Of a stretch of DNA of 64,000 nt, positions 1 through 10,304 are shown in pieces (the first letter of the stretch is position 1; the number at the start of each line of letters is the position of its first letter). This DNA comes from Avena insularis. Lineage: Eukaryota > Streptophyta > Magnoliopsida > Poales > Poaceae. The stretch lies in the NCBI GenBank assembly GCA_023614405.1, contig CM042689.1:283037533-283101532 (forward strand), in the 5' to 3' direction. The notes under the pieces were generated by a model, which saw only the letters and a program-made list of their open reading frames with translations, did not search any database and was not told where the DNA came from. The position numbers were made by a program, and so were the translations under genes.

Positions 1-205
1 ATTAAATTCGTGTAGAATTATTCAAAATGAAAAATATTATGGTTGTACAGAAGGGAATGAAAAAAATATGCCTACCTACACATTTAGGCCAAAAATCTAG
101 GTGTCTGGTAAGGATGTCTAGGGGTTAGACCTTTCTGATGTGATACTAGGTCCATGCTGTAACAAAGCATCCTCTACCTATAAGTGATTTTTAAAATTTT
201 CCAAG
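1..205 (-). repeat. Tail/3'-unit module, reversed copy
   Basis: Read on the minus strand, this contains the block with GGTAGAGGATGC, GGTCTAACCCCTAG and CATCCTTACCAGACACC that recurs near 39000-39290, 54610-54800 and 56350-56540. It then joins directly to the 3' end of the ~1.1-kb module seen at 55535-55620 (TAGGTAGGCATAT, then AATTTAAT). The promoter-bearing middle of the module is missing, so this copy is internally deleted. It lies outside satellite block A and forms the outer part of the left arm of a large inverted repeat. Confidence 0.75.
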
Positions 206-700
206 GATAATGTTGTCCAAGTGGGTGAAGATGTTTCTAGCCAGCCCAGAGAGGTCAAGATCCCATGCAATGTTGGCATGGGCCCACATCTTCCACGACT
301 GTGTGTCATGGCTTGACATAGCACTCTTATACTTAGATGTATCAACTGGGTTTGATCATTTTGGCCAGGTGCTGAGTCACACAACTACAAGTTGATGAGG
401 GATATTTTAGCCTATCCAAAGAGGTATAGATCCCATGCAATGTTGGCATGGGCCCACATCTACACAAGTGTGTGTCATGGCTTGTCATAGCACTCTTACA
501 CTTAGATGTATAAATTGGGTTTGATCATTTTGGCCAGGTGCTGAGTCACACAACTACAAGATGATGAGGGATATTCTAGCCTACCCAAAGAGGTCTATAT
601 CCCATGCAATGTTGGCATATGGGCCCACATCTGCCACAAAGTGTCTCAACATGTCTTGTCATAGCAGTCTTTTGCTTAGATATATTAGTCGATATAACAG
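206..700 (+). repeat. Satellite block A (~175-bp tandem repeat)
   Basis: About three monomers, each marked by the core GCAATGTTGGCATG (near 267, 441 and 609) followed by GTGTGTCATGGCTTG, a CACTCTTATACTTAGAT segment, GATCAT.TTGGCCA and GAGTCACACAACTACAAG. Spacing is about 170 bp. The same monomer recurs in at least seven other blocks in the window, in both orientations. Function unknown; not a satellite I can name. Confidence 0.85.
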
Positions 701-1110
701 GTCATGATGAGATGTCAATGATTTCCTAAGAAATCCTTGATTTTACTAGTGGCACAAATACGGTTATTGGTGAGTCATTTTAGGCACAACTAATTAAAAA
801 AGTTCAAAAAGTAGTGGCATATTGGCATGGAGTCTTGTTATGTATCCTACCACTAAGGAAAAATAAGAAACACTGGTTAGAATATCACTTCTCAAACTAA
901 GCTAGTAGTTATGAAGATGTGTGGCTTTCGACTCAATCCCCTTCCCAAAATTATTTTGTCTGAATGAGGCCATATTTGGAACACTAGTGTATCTTTGGGA
1001 CACAAGACTGATGGGTTTGTTTATACAAAACACACATTTTCCATTTTTAAGTGGAAAATTTTGAATTCCCTTTGTTTGCTTAATTCTAGAATCTTCTATG
1101 ATGTATTCGA
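700..1110 (+). repeat. Unique part of left inverted-repeat arm
   Basis: Non-tandem DNA that matches, in reverse complement, the stretch about 23090-23560. Shared landmarks include the runs around AGTCTTGTTATGTATCCTAC (836), TCAATCCCCTTCCCAAAA (931), GAATGAGGCCATATTTGG (963) and ATTTTTAAGTGGAAAATT (1043). With block A it forms one arm of an inverted repeat about 22 kb from the other arm. No coding capacity recognised. Confidence 0.8.
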
Positions 1111-1521
1111 GTTTTAACTAGCTAATATCCTTTGCTTAACTAAATATAGACTCAATACTTCTTGGATTTAATTAATTTTTTATGCTTAACCAATTTTAAT
1201 ACAACATAATGATGATATGTCACATTCAGTAGTTTGTCAATGTCAATATAATAAAACAAAAGCACATAAAAAGCAAATAGGCCAGCCGTTTAGGGCGGAT
1301 GTGCGTTACAGGGCGATCCAATAGTGGCCTGGCCATGCTTGTAGGGTTTTGCAAAATACCTAGTCTCCATTCCTCCCCAAACAAACTATCCCATCTTTGT
1401 GACACGGCGCTGTGCAGCGCTGTCACCGCTCTACTGTCGCAGATGCCGTCCGTGTCTCCATAAAAAGATAACTGCTCTCTCACGGTAGATTGACCCGCCA
1501 CACTCGTCGTCGTCAACAAGG
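1111..1521. other. Intergenic, upstream of B3 relic 1
   Basis: AT-rich to about 1270, then moderately GC-rich. It probably holds the promoter and 5' UTR of the B3-like relic that starts at 1522 (TCTCCATAAAAAGATAAC at about 1455 is the nearest TATA-like stretch). Nothing else recognised. Confidence 0.4.
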
Positions 1522-2768
1522 ATGGCTGGCACCAAAGAGGTACCATACATGTTTGGTCTCTTCCTACCTCTAAATTTCTCCCGATTAGTATTATTGATCA
1601 GATCTATATTCTATCGTAGTGTCCCACTTGTTTTGACACAAATTGTTTGTGCGATGGTGGGGATATCTACATGACCAACTTTGATTTGACGTTTCAAGAG
1701 GGATTTGTGGACACCATGGTATTCAGCTACCAACGAGTATTTCATGTTGTTTATTTCTTTCTTATTATGTGTTTGGCAGATTTTGTTGTTTATTTGAGTC
1801 ATTAGTGTGTGTTAGTGTCTTGGACACGCATGTAATGTTTGAAGTTTTATGTGCATATTTGATATTAAGAGTAATTGCTCTTTTTAGTCGTAATATAAAT
1901 TTGATGAAGTCTAATATTATGAAAAATTCGAAGACAATAAACTGTATGATTATGGTTTGCACTACATGGATCTTAGCACTTACTGCTAAAAAACATCAAG
2001 ATAAGCCATATATATAATTTCATGACTCTTAGACCTTCTTTAACGTGGTAATCTAATTTTATTCACATATTTGTTGTTAGGTCATCCCGTGCTACGTGAG
2101 AGCATGTTTCCTTATGCCATATTTCGTGCGCAAGGACGACACGGATAGTTTCACTGTTGTTCTAATGACCAAGGAGGACTTCGAATTTGATGTTGATGTC
2201 ACAAACCAACCAGGTCTAACCTACATTAGTGGAAGAGCATGTGAGGAAGTTGCAATAATCTACAATATTCAAATTGGCTAGAAAATATACTTCATTGTGA
2301 ACACCAAAGTTTCTTGGAATCGTTTCACAACTGGGAACCTCCTAGTCACCCATCCAAGTAGTGTTCCAACATAATTCATCTTGTACCAATAATATCATAT
2401 TTTAGTGTAATCATGTTCACATTTAATTTTCTCAAATCATAAATTACAGCATATTTTCCGACTCTCGCCTGAAAGATGTGGCATTGTTGACTCTATCAAG
2501 GCCATCGACAGAACCAAGATAAACTGGAGGATGATGAAGACAATCATAGAAACTGTAGAGACTTTGCACTACAGGCTATCACGTTATTATGTTGGAGATT
2601 ATGTACCAGGATCAACTGTAGCAATGGTTCATACCCTAAACTGGACTAACTGTCGCAGCCAAACCAAATACCTGGTAATCATTAGCAACCTATTTCTATC
2701 TTTTTAAGTTTATTGTGAATGTCAAACTGGTCTTATTTGTTACTCCTTCCGTTCACTAATATAAGATA

Positions 2769-3056
2769 ATCCACCGTTCAGAAATATAAAACATTTTAGC
2801 TTTGCGAAAAGAATGTATCTAGATGTATTTTAGTATATAGGTTCACTCTGAATCTATATACTCCCTCTGTACTAAAATAGATGTCTCAAATTTGTCAAAA
2901 TATGGATGAATCTAGACACTATTTAGTATATAGATTCATTCAAGATTTTAAAAACCTAAGACATCTATTCTTGTACAGAGGGAGTACAAAAGTTGTCTAG
3001 ACAAATTTATTTCACTAAGCTCGCTCTAACGCGTCTTATATTTCTAAACAAGGGAG
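2769..3056. mobile_element. Stowaway-type MITE, middle of nest
   Basis: Inverted ends (CCACCGTTCAGAAATATAA and TTATATTTCTAAACAAGGGAG) with TA on both sides (2767-2768, 3057-3058). The left terminal bases are degenerate. Inserted in the outer MITE and itself interrupted by the inner one. Confidence 0.75.
2861..2984. mobile_element. Stowaway-type MITE, innermost (124 bp)
   Basis: Clean inverted ends CTCCCTCTGTAC and GTACAGAGGGAG, flanked by TA at 2859-2860 and 2985-2986. Same subfamily as the MITEs at 4859-4988 and 19845-19968 (shared ATAGATGTCT near the ends). Confidence 0.93.
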
Positions 3057-3426
3057 TATTAGTGAACATAAAGGCTTATATTTAGTGAATGCAGGGAGTA
3101 TCATTTCTATTCTATTCCAAGTTTAACTGGACAATTTTTTTTGGTGTCGTGCTACTTTATTTTTAAATCAGAAACTCCCAAAACGTCTTGTTCCAAATAC
3201 GATGGACAAAGAAGGTGGCATGACCATTGTGTGTTATCCTCACACAATGGTGAAGGGGTCATACACCATTTGAAACAAGGATGGCCGTCTCTGTGTGAGT
3301 AGCTGGAAGAATTTCATGGACAAGGAGCGTATGCTTGGATTGGATGTCAAGATGTTGTTATTGCTGTACCAAGTCGAAAAAGGAGCTTACTTATTTGTTT
3401 CCCGTTTTCCTGATGATGCCCTGTAG

Positions 3427-3866
3427 TTATTTTTTGTATCGAATGTTGCACTTGCTCTGTTAGTAGACACCGGTATTATGTTATCCTATTTCTTTTTGGT
3501 CATACCGGTTAGACGACATGTGTTCATACATCTACGTGAATGCTCGGTTATTAAGTTCAAAATGCCATGTATACAAATAATTCTCCATGCCAACATACTC
3601 CCTCCTTTCCAAAATTTAAGACGTTTTAGTTTTGTGAAATGAATGTAAACGGAATAGATGGACTATGAAGTATAGAAGTAATAAAATAAGGACAAATAGA
3701 AGAAAAATAAAAGGAAAATAATAAAATCGTATTTGGGCCTGTTGTACAGCGCTCACGGATGAGCAGAGCGGGGAGGAGATGGGCCAACTCGTCAGCTGCC
3801 TACAAGGTGGCCCATGAGTCTGCCGATGGAAGCGTCACACGGCGGTCTTTCCGGCTCAACATTAGT
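3427..3866. other. Spacer between the two B3 relics, with MITE remnant
   Basis: A one-ended Stowaway remnant starts at about 3598 (CTCCCTCCTTTCC after TA) and fades by about 3680. The rest is AT-rich and unrecognised up to the promoter of B3 relic 2. Confidence 0.5.
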
Positions 3867-3870
3867 TTCC

Positions 3871-3890
3871 TATAAAGTGCATAAATAGGT
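3871..3890 (+). promoter_or_regulatory. TATA box, B3 relic 2
   Basis: TATAAAGTGCATAAATAGG lies just upstream of a pyrimidine- and GC-rich leader (3895-4020). The leader ends at a possible donor site near 4021, ahead of an intron that closes with AG at 4231. Spacing suits a Pol II promoter with a 5' UTR intron. Inferred. Confidence 0.55.
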
Positions 3891-4236
3891 TTACCCGTCC
3901 CACCGCCGCGCCTATCCTCTCCTCTCGTTGCCGACCCACGTCCATATTCTCTCGACGTCTCTGCTCCAGTTCGTGACGTCGATCCATCACCGTCCGTGAG
4001 CCCTAGACTCGCTATTTCTCGTACGTTTACGTTAAATTTGTAGGCTAGCTCTGATTTCATTGTCTAGATGAACTACATAGTATACAATATATTAATTATG
4101 TACCTAATTTATTTAGATCTTTCATTGTACATTATTTGTATTTGTTGAACATGTGCATGACTGATGTTTTTGATGTGTGTACTAGTGTATGACGTGTGTA
4201 ATGTATTTATATTATTATGTTATTGTTTTAGGAGAC

Positions 4237-5147
4237 ATGTCATTGTGTGGAAAATACAAGAGTGTGTGCGACTCCTTGACCTCAGGGTTATTATTTAGTG
4301 TCTTTATGCACGAAAAGTTCGAAGATTCATTGGTATGAAACACACTATTTTTCCTTGCACTATTACTATCTTGTAACCTTTGTTGGTGGCGCTCTACCTT
4401 TTTTAAAATGTGTGTATATTCGATTAATTGTGCGTAGATTATTCCGTGCAATGCAAGGTTCATGTTCAATGAATATGTAGAAGAGAAGACTAGTGTGCAC
4501 TTTCTAGCACTTGGGCGTGCATATGACGTTGATGTGGTGAAATAGAAGGCTTTGACCCGCATGGGTGGTGATGGATGGAAAGAATTCGTTAGACACAACC
4601 ATGTGTTTGGGGGAGATCAAATGATTGTGTTTTCGTTAGGAGGAAAAACACCGAGTATCAGTATTGTCTATTTCAGTGGTGGCAAGAAAGACCCGTATGA
4701 CTCTACCATCATCTCCCAAGTATGCGAACTGAGCGAAGATGAGCATAGGCACCTCTTAAATATTATACATGCAGGAAGTACCATTGTTCGTGTCCCATTA
4801 GTAACCCATTTAACACGCACCAATCTTGCGAAACACAACATGGTATGTTATCCTCGTACTCCCTCCGTCTCAAAATAGATGTCTCAGTTTTGTCAAAAAT
4901 TGTCAAAATTTGGACGAATCTAGACACAATTTAGTATATAGATTCATCCAAATTTAAACCTAAGACATCTATTTTGAGACGAAGGGGGTAGTTATAATTA
5001 TGTTGTTCGTCCTTATATGTGCATAACTTGTGGCAATCGTCTCACATCATTACTCTTTTGATTTCATCATCCACGACGGCATCACAGAAACTACCTAAAA
5101 AATCTGTTGCCTGCCTTAACATTCCCGAGGAATACTTGGTTGGGCTT
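4237..5147 (+). pseudogene. B3-domain-like protein relic 2, cut by X1
   Basis: Exons at 4232-4332 (ATG at 4237), 4438-4842 and 5088 onward, with consensus donors (GTATGA, GTATGT) and AG acceptors. The second exon ends a B3 domain: GWKEFVRHNHVFGGDQMIVF is a clear B3 C-terminal signature (expected nuclear, DNA-binding). The third exon begins a second B3 domain (KLPKKSV..LNIPEEYLV). An in-frame TAG at 4543-4545 replaces what is probably a tryptophan codon. The gene is then ended by the X1 LTR at 5148, and no downstream exon remains in the window, consistent with a deletion on the far side of X1. The intron after 4842 carries a MITE. Same architecture as relic 1. Confidence 0.7.
4859..4988. mobile_element. 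Stowaway-type MITE (130 bp)
   Basis: Inverted ends CTCCCTCCGTCTCAAAATAGA and ATCTATTTTGAGACGAAGGGGG, flanked by TA at 4857-4858 and 4989-4990. It lies in the last surviving intron of B3 relic 2. Confidence 0.92.
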
Positions 5148-6672
5148 TGATGGTGCTCGACATGGCACTTTGTTGGTAACCCCAAGCGCAGGGTGTGAAG
5201 AGCACAATAGCAAGTTTTCCCTCAGTTGAGACCGAGGTTATCAAACCAGAAGGAGGAAGGAAATGTCGCACAGGTGTTGCAAACAATGTGGAGACCTGCA
5301 CAACACAAACTCAAGACTTTTTCCCAACGAATCAGTGAGGTTGTCAAGCTCACCGGTTTGCTATAACAAAGGATTAAACAGCAAGTAAACAAGTAATAGT
5401 GGAAAATGTATCAATGGTAAAGATTGGACTGGGGTCCATAGTTCATTAGAGGTGCTCGCCTTAGATAAACAACATGGCATGAAGGGCAAAAAAATTACAG
5501 CAGGGCAATTGACAGGAACTGAGCAAGGCATAACAATGCAATTACTAGTCAGAAAGATCTTATGAGATTCGATTGGGCAATACAACAAGATACATAGACC
5601 ACCATCCAACTGCATCTATGACTAGAAGTCCACCTTCAGGTTATCATCCAAACCGCCTCCAGTATTAAGTTGCAAGCAACAGACAACTGCTTTAAGCAAA
5701 GTGTGTAAGGTAAATAGTCCACATGTTCAATGAACAAGAGACCGTTGTTTTCTCCCTAGTAGCAACATCACATCTACAACCGAAGATATTTATTTCACTT
5801 CCCTTGGAAACTAGAGGCATGAACCCACTATCGAGCATAAATACTCCCTCTTGGAGTCACTAGCAACTACTTGGCCAAGATAGCTACTAACAACCGAGAG
5901 CATGCAAGATGACAAACAACACAGACATGATAGAATCATAAAGACAAAACCATTAATCAAACCAACATAATAATATCAATATCCATCGGATCTCCGCAAA
6001 CACAACATGCATGATTACAAATAGATTAGATCTTGATCATGAACGGACCTCACAAGATCTATACATGAAAGCACAAGGAGGAGATACAACCATCTAGCTA
6101 CTTCATGGACCCATAGTCCAAGGTGGAACTACTCACGCATCATACCGGAGATAAGGCCTCCGGGATGATCTCCCCTCCGGCAGGGTGTCGGGAAGAACTT
6201 CAGATCCCCCCGATTTAGGGATGACGGTGGCAGAGGCTACAGAAGGTTTCGTGGAATATTGATCGGGTTGCTTAGGTTTTCTGCATCGGGGGCTTCTTAT
6301 AGGCGAAGGGGGAGGCCGAGAATGCGGCCAGGGGCCCCACACCCTGCCTAGGCGTGGGGCAGGACCCACCCGTGCCTAGGGGTGGGTCTGGGCACCCTGG
6401 CCCACTTCTCCGTCTCCCCTCTGGACTAATTGTTCCCCACGTAAAGTTATTGACTTTGACGTTTGTCCCATCCGATATCGAGAATATTTCCTTACTATCT
6501 TTTCTGGAACCAAAAATAGCAGAAAACAGGCAACTGGCACTATGGCAACTTGTTAATAGGTTAGTACCAGAAAACATGTAAAAAGCACCTCAAAGTGTAG
6601 ACAAAGCAAAGCAAAGTAGATAATAAACAAGCATGGAGCATCAAAAATTATAGATATATTTCCGACGTATCA
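5148..6672 (-). repeat. X1 3' LTR (complete, ~1.5 kb)
   Basis: On the minus strand it starts TGATACGTCGGAAATATATC and ends GAGCACCATCA. A TATA-like CCTATAAGAAG lies at 6292-6303 (minus). The region 5148 to about 5835 aligns with the truncated 5' LTR at 16828-17518, and the whole aligns with the LTRs of X2. The adjacent interior GCTTGGGGATGC (6673-6688, minus) is the polypurine tract. Confidence 0.92.
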
Positions 6673-6694
6673 AGCATCCCCAAGCTTAACTCCT

Positions 6695-7963
6695 TGAAAT
6701 GGATCGTATGGGCACCTAGAGGGGGGGTGAATAGGTGCTACCCAATTTTTTAATACTTCTTCAATTTTAGGCTTGACACAAAGTAAATTCTCTAGATATG
6801 CAACTACGAGAATTTCCCTATATGCAACCCTAACTACTAAGCACGTAAAGAGAGGAGCGAAGGAACCGTAGTGGAGCACGTGGAGACACTGGGATTTGTT
6901 TTACCGCAGTTCCTTCCTTGTTAAGGGAAGTACATCTGTGATGGAGGGGTGGGCGGTTCTAAGACCACCACGCCACAATAGGCCTCACCCTATTCTCCGA
7001 TGGATCTTGCAACGAGAGGCCTGATCCACCTTCTCCACTATTGGATCCCTTTAAGGCGGGAACCGGTGCCTTTTACAACACTATCAGGGCACACACCCAC
7101 AACCGAATTGGGGGCTCCCGAGATGACAACAAGCTGCCACAAGAACAAGGTTTATCAATATAAACAAAAACAAGGATCTAGGTCTTTGCAAGAAAAACTA
7201 GATCGGTGGTTCTCCAAATAAATGGAGAGGAGATGACGCGCTTGATTGTAGTTGATGATGGTCGAGTCCTCCTCCCTTGATTCCCCAATGGACGGAGCCT
7301 TTGAGTGGATCTAGGTGGAGTTCTCTTGGACGAAGGTTGCAGGTCAGGTCCTTTCTTTTTCGAATCAATCAAGAGTTCTGGACAGAGGGGGGATACTGGC
7401 TTAAATACCCCCGCCCAGAACAAGCCATTGGAGAACTTTTGGGGCGGATTATCCGCCCCCTTTGGGGTGTACTATCCGCCCTGGGGAGAAAATCCGCCCC
7501 CAGGATGGAAACTCTGGGGAAAACTCCGCCCCCCCAAACAGAGAGCGACGTAGCCTTGACTTGGAGAAAAATTCCTGAGGGGGCGGATTATCCGCCCCTG
7601 CCGGGGGCGGACTATCCGGCCTTGGGAGGAAGTCCACCCAAGGACCGAAAAGTCCGAGGGAAACTCCGCCCCCATAGAAAGAGCGACGCATGTTTGGCTT
7701 GAAGGAAATCCTCGAGGGGGCAGACTGTCCGCCCCCAAGGGGCGGACTATCCGGTGTGGCCGGAAAATCCGGCCACAAACTCCGCCCCCTCTCTGGGGCT
7801 CGCGCACTCATGGGAAGAGGGAGGGGCAGATTATCCGCCCCCAAAGGCAGATTCCTTTTCCTTTTAACCTTAGAGAGAGATGCAACACTTCAACACACAT
7901 TAAATAATCCTTGATATTGTTATCTAACACACAAAACACTAGGGATTATGAAATGTTCTTTCA
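6695..7963 (-). mobile_element. Solo LTR (1.27 kb) nested in X1
   Basis: Begins TGAAAGAACATTTC on the minus strand, ends with CA, and is flanked by a perfect duplication CTCCT (6690-6694 and 7964-7968). The unoccupied sequence CTTAACTCCTGCTCG survives in X2 near 47682, which confirms the insertion. No second LTR or coding interior is present, so this is a solo LTR left by recombination. A minus-strand TATA-like TATTTAAG (about 7402-7409) puts the promoter downstream of a cluster of GC-rich palindromes. Family not identified. Long ORFs across it are by-products of the repeats. Confidence 0.9.
7441..7845. promoter_or_regulatory. Cluster of GGGCGGATTATCCGCCC palindromes
   Basis: Perfect palindromes GGGGCGGATTATCCGCCCC occur at 7441-7459 and 7580-7598. 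Variants lie around 7601-7621, 7711-7735, 7739-7754 and 7826-7842, interspersed with AACTCCGCCCCC copies (about 7521, 7663, 7788). In minus orientation all lie upstream of the LTR's TATA-like box, where LTR enhancers usually sit. A role as binding sites for a dimeric factor is inference. Confidence 0.55.
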
Positions 7964-7968
7964 CTCCT

Positions 7969-10304
7969 GCTCGTCCTCGAGTAGGTAAGTGATAAAAAGA
8001 ATAACTTTTTAGGTGACATGCACCCTCACAATAAAGATCTAACCATTTGCAAGCATTGAAAGCTGGGATCAAAGAACTCTAAACATGTGCATGAAAGATG
8101 GAGTTCTAACAATAGGACATAGTAACTATGCATGCAACATGAAAGGCTACAGACAAAGATCATGAATAACATGCATTGAAAAAAGTTTGTTTGTTTCACA
8201 TACAGAAAACATAGCATAGTGGTAATCAGCTTGTCCCTCATAGAGTAGCAAATAGATGCATAGGACACCTTCAAAGTTCACAAGGGTGACTAGAAACAAA
8301 TAGCACAAGAACAAGTAATATCACAATATGCATCAATCAATATGCTTTGGAACACTGCACACAGAATGACAACTATGCACTCTTAATGGTATCTAAGGTA
8401 GAAGGTGGAGACTCAACATAATGTTGGAAGAAAGGCCCTTCACAAAGGGAAGCAGGGATTTCAAGTTTCAAAAACATCTTCCAAAAATTATGGTACTTGT
8501 TACCTTTCAGCCCTCATTGCCCCTATCATAAGCATCTTGAAGTGATTAAGGTTAAAGTGAACAAAGATGGAGTATATGCTTGACAAAGTATAAGTTGGCA
8601 ATCTCAAGTCCCTTGAATACGAGGGCCACACCTCATGCTACTCAACTTCAGTCAGCTGTAAGTTCTTGTCATTGTAAGTATTTTCATATCATAGAGAACC
8701 TCCAATGGGGTACCCCTTGCACATGGTACATGAGCTATCCCATAACCAAAATGACAAGGCAAGCAGACAATGAGCATCTCAGCAATCTTTTTATTTACCA
8801 TATGAATAGCTTTTTATTGAGGATGCTTCATAGATATCTCACTATGGTGATGCTGCAAGTTTCCACCATGATTAGGCATGGCTTAGGCTAGCGGCCCAAG
8901 CATTTCTCTAACACAAAATACAAACTCCATGGACTTACAAGTTCCCTCTTTATTTCACACCGGTGACATCCATAGACAAAAGAACATGATATCAACTGAG
9001 TACAAAGTACAAGTGCAATGTTTAAAACGTTCCCTGTGACAGCACGGTTCTGCTAATTCCAACGTATAAGTGCAAGCATATACAACATAGATGACACAAT
9101 GGTTCAAGTTTATTAGGGGAAAAGAATATAAAGTGTGCCATCAAGTTTGTGAGGGATTTAATCACTAAGTTTTCATATAACAAAATAGTTTTAAATTGGA
9201 AGATAGCTGAAAACAAGAATATACTTGGAATGGTGTAACACACCATGTATATGAATTTATAGTGGACACTTCGGCATAACTTGGTTTCTTGGGAGTTGGA
9301 AGCATGAGTAGATCTTACTCATATAAGTGGATGCTAGCAAAAGACTGGGAGCAACCAACTAAGAGAGAAATAATGGCCATAATCATGCAGAGCAACAAAA
9401 CATTACTAATCAAAGCATAGAGTGGTACTACAAGTCAAGGACTAAATGATCATAGAGGCTAATGGTGACTTGTGAGAGTCATAACATGGTGTGAGCATGT
9501 GCCAAATCAACCCAAACAAAACATCAAAGGAGAATACCACAATACTATGCTTTTTGCATGCTAAAATAACGCATAATTTCTTCAAGGCACACTAAGCAAT
9601 CGCAATTGTTTGGAAAAAGACATGCTACAGCAATAATCACTAAGCATAAGGTCAAAACAACACCTATCATGTCATGCTAAAGTCTAAGTCACAGTCAATG
9701 CAAGCTCCTCTTGCACTTTTAAGCAAGAACTTACTACTCCTTTCCAACACCAAGCAACTTATTTGCAAAACAACACAGCGAGAACGGGGGTCCAAACTAC
9801 TTTATTCAAGCAAACTAAACAACCTAATCAAAGCAAATGAAAACTAAGATGCTCCAAGAACAACACAACTATGCATGAAACAATAAAATGGAAGTGTCTA
9901 AACAGACCTAACCTTTTTATTGATGAAGAAGGGGATGCCTTGGGAATCCCCAAGCTTTGACTCTTTTACCTCTTGGATATTTTTTGGGGTGACACCATGG
10001 TGGAACCCGCAAGCTTGAGCTTTTGTCCATTCTTCATCTCATTGCATCATTCTCTCTCTACACCTGAAATTTTTCTTTCATACAAAACATCACACAATCT
10101 TCATTAGCAACATTAGTTTATTCAAAAGATATTAGACCTCTGGCAAAGCTTTGGAACAGCAAGTCTTTTCACTAAAAACACAAGCTACTGTAGTAACTCC
10201 TTCAAAAAGCTCAATTCACCTAAAGAGAACTCAAAAAGGAATCAATAAGAAGCAAATGCAAATAATGGCAGAAATCTGTCAAAACACACCAGCAGGTAGA
10301 AAAC
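7969..10304 (-). other. X1 3' non-coding interior
   Basis: No ORF with protein-like composition. It is collinear at high identity with 47686-50010 in X2 (for example GCATCCCCAAGCTT, CTGCTCGTCCTCGAGTAGG and AAATGACAAGGCAAGC), so it is a shared chassis of this retrotransposon group, not unique DNA. Confidence 0.85.

Larger units (their letters stand above)
2743..3098. mobile_element. Stowaway-type MITE, outermost of three nested
   Basis: Starts CTCCTTCCGTTCACTAATATA and ends TATATTTAGTGAATGCAGGGAG as an inverted repeat, flanked by TA (2741-2742 and 3099-3100). It sits in an intron of B3 relic 1 and contains two further MITEs. Confidence 0.85.
1522..3426 (+). pseudogene. B3-domain-like protein relic 1
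   Basis: Five exons can be traced in phase: 1522-1539 (MAGTKE), 1620-1718, 2081 to about 2372, 2450-2674 and 3172-3426, with GT..AG borders at most of them. The product resembles plant proteins with two B3 DNA-binding domains, which act as nuclear transcription regulators. The first domain begins around FQEGFVDTM and continues with IPCYVRACF. The second ends with SSWKNFMDKERMLGLDVK, the usual B3 C-terminal pattern of a tryptophan, F(V/M), then G-D. Two in-frame stops break it: TAG at 2279-2281, and TGA at 3271-3273 where the family probably has tryptophan. Relic 2 (4237-5147) is a diverged paralogue with the same exon plan, so this is an old local duplication. The 2675-3171 intron is filled with nested MITEs. 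Family call from motif pattern only; the end of the third exon is uncertain. Confidence 0.65.

Noticed and set aside
206..700. Short repeats as a CRISPR array
   Set aside because: Monomers are ~175 bp without alternating unique spacers, and the window is clearly a plant nuclear genome.
7277..7914. Pro/Gly-rich ORFs on both strands as proteins
   Set aside because: They are translations of the repeated GGGCGGATTATCCGCCC motifs within an LTR.
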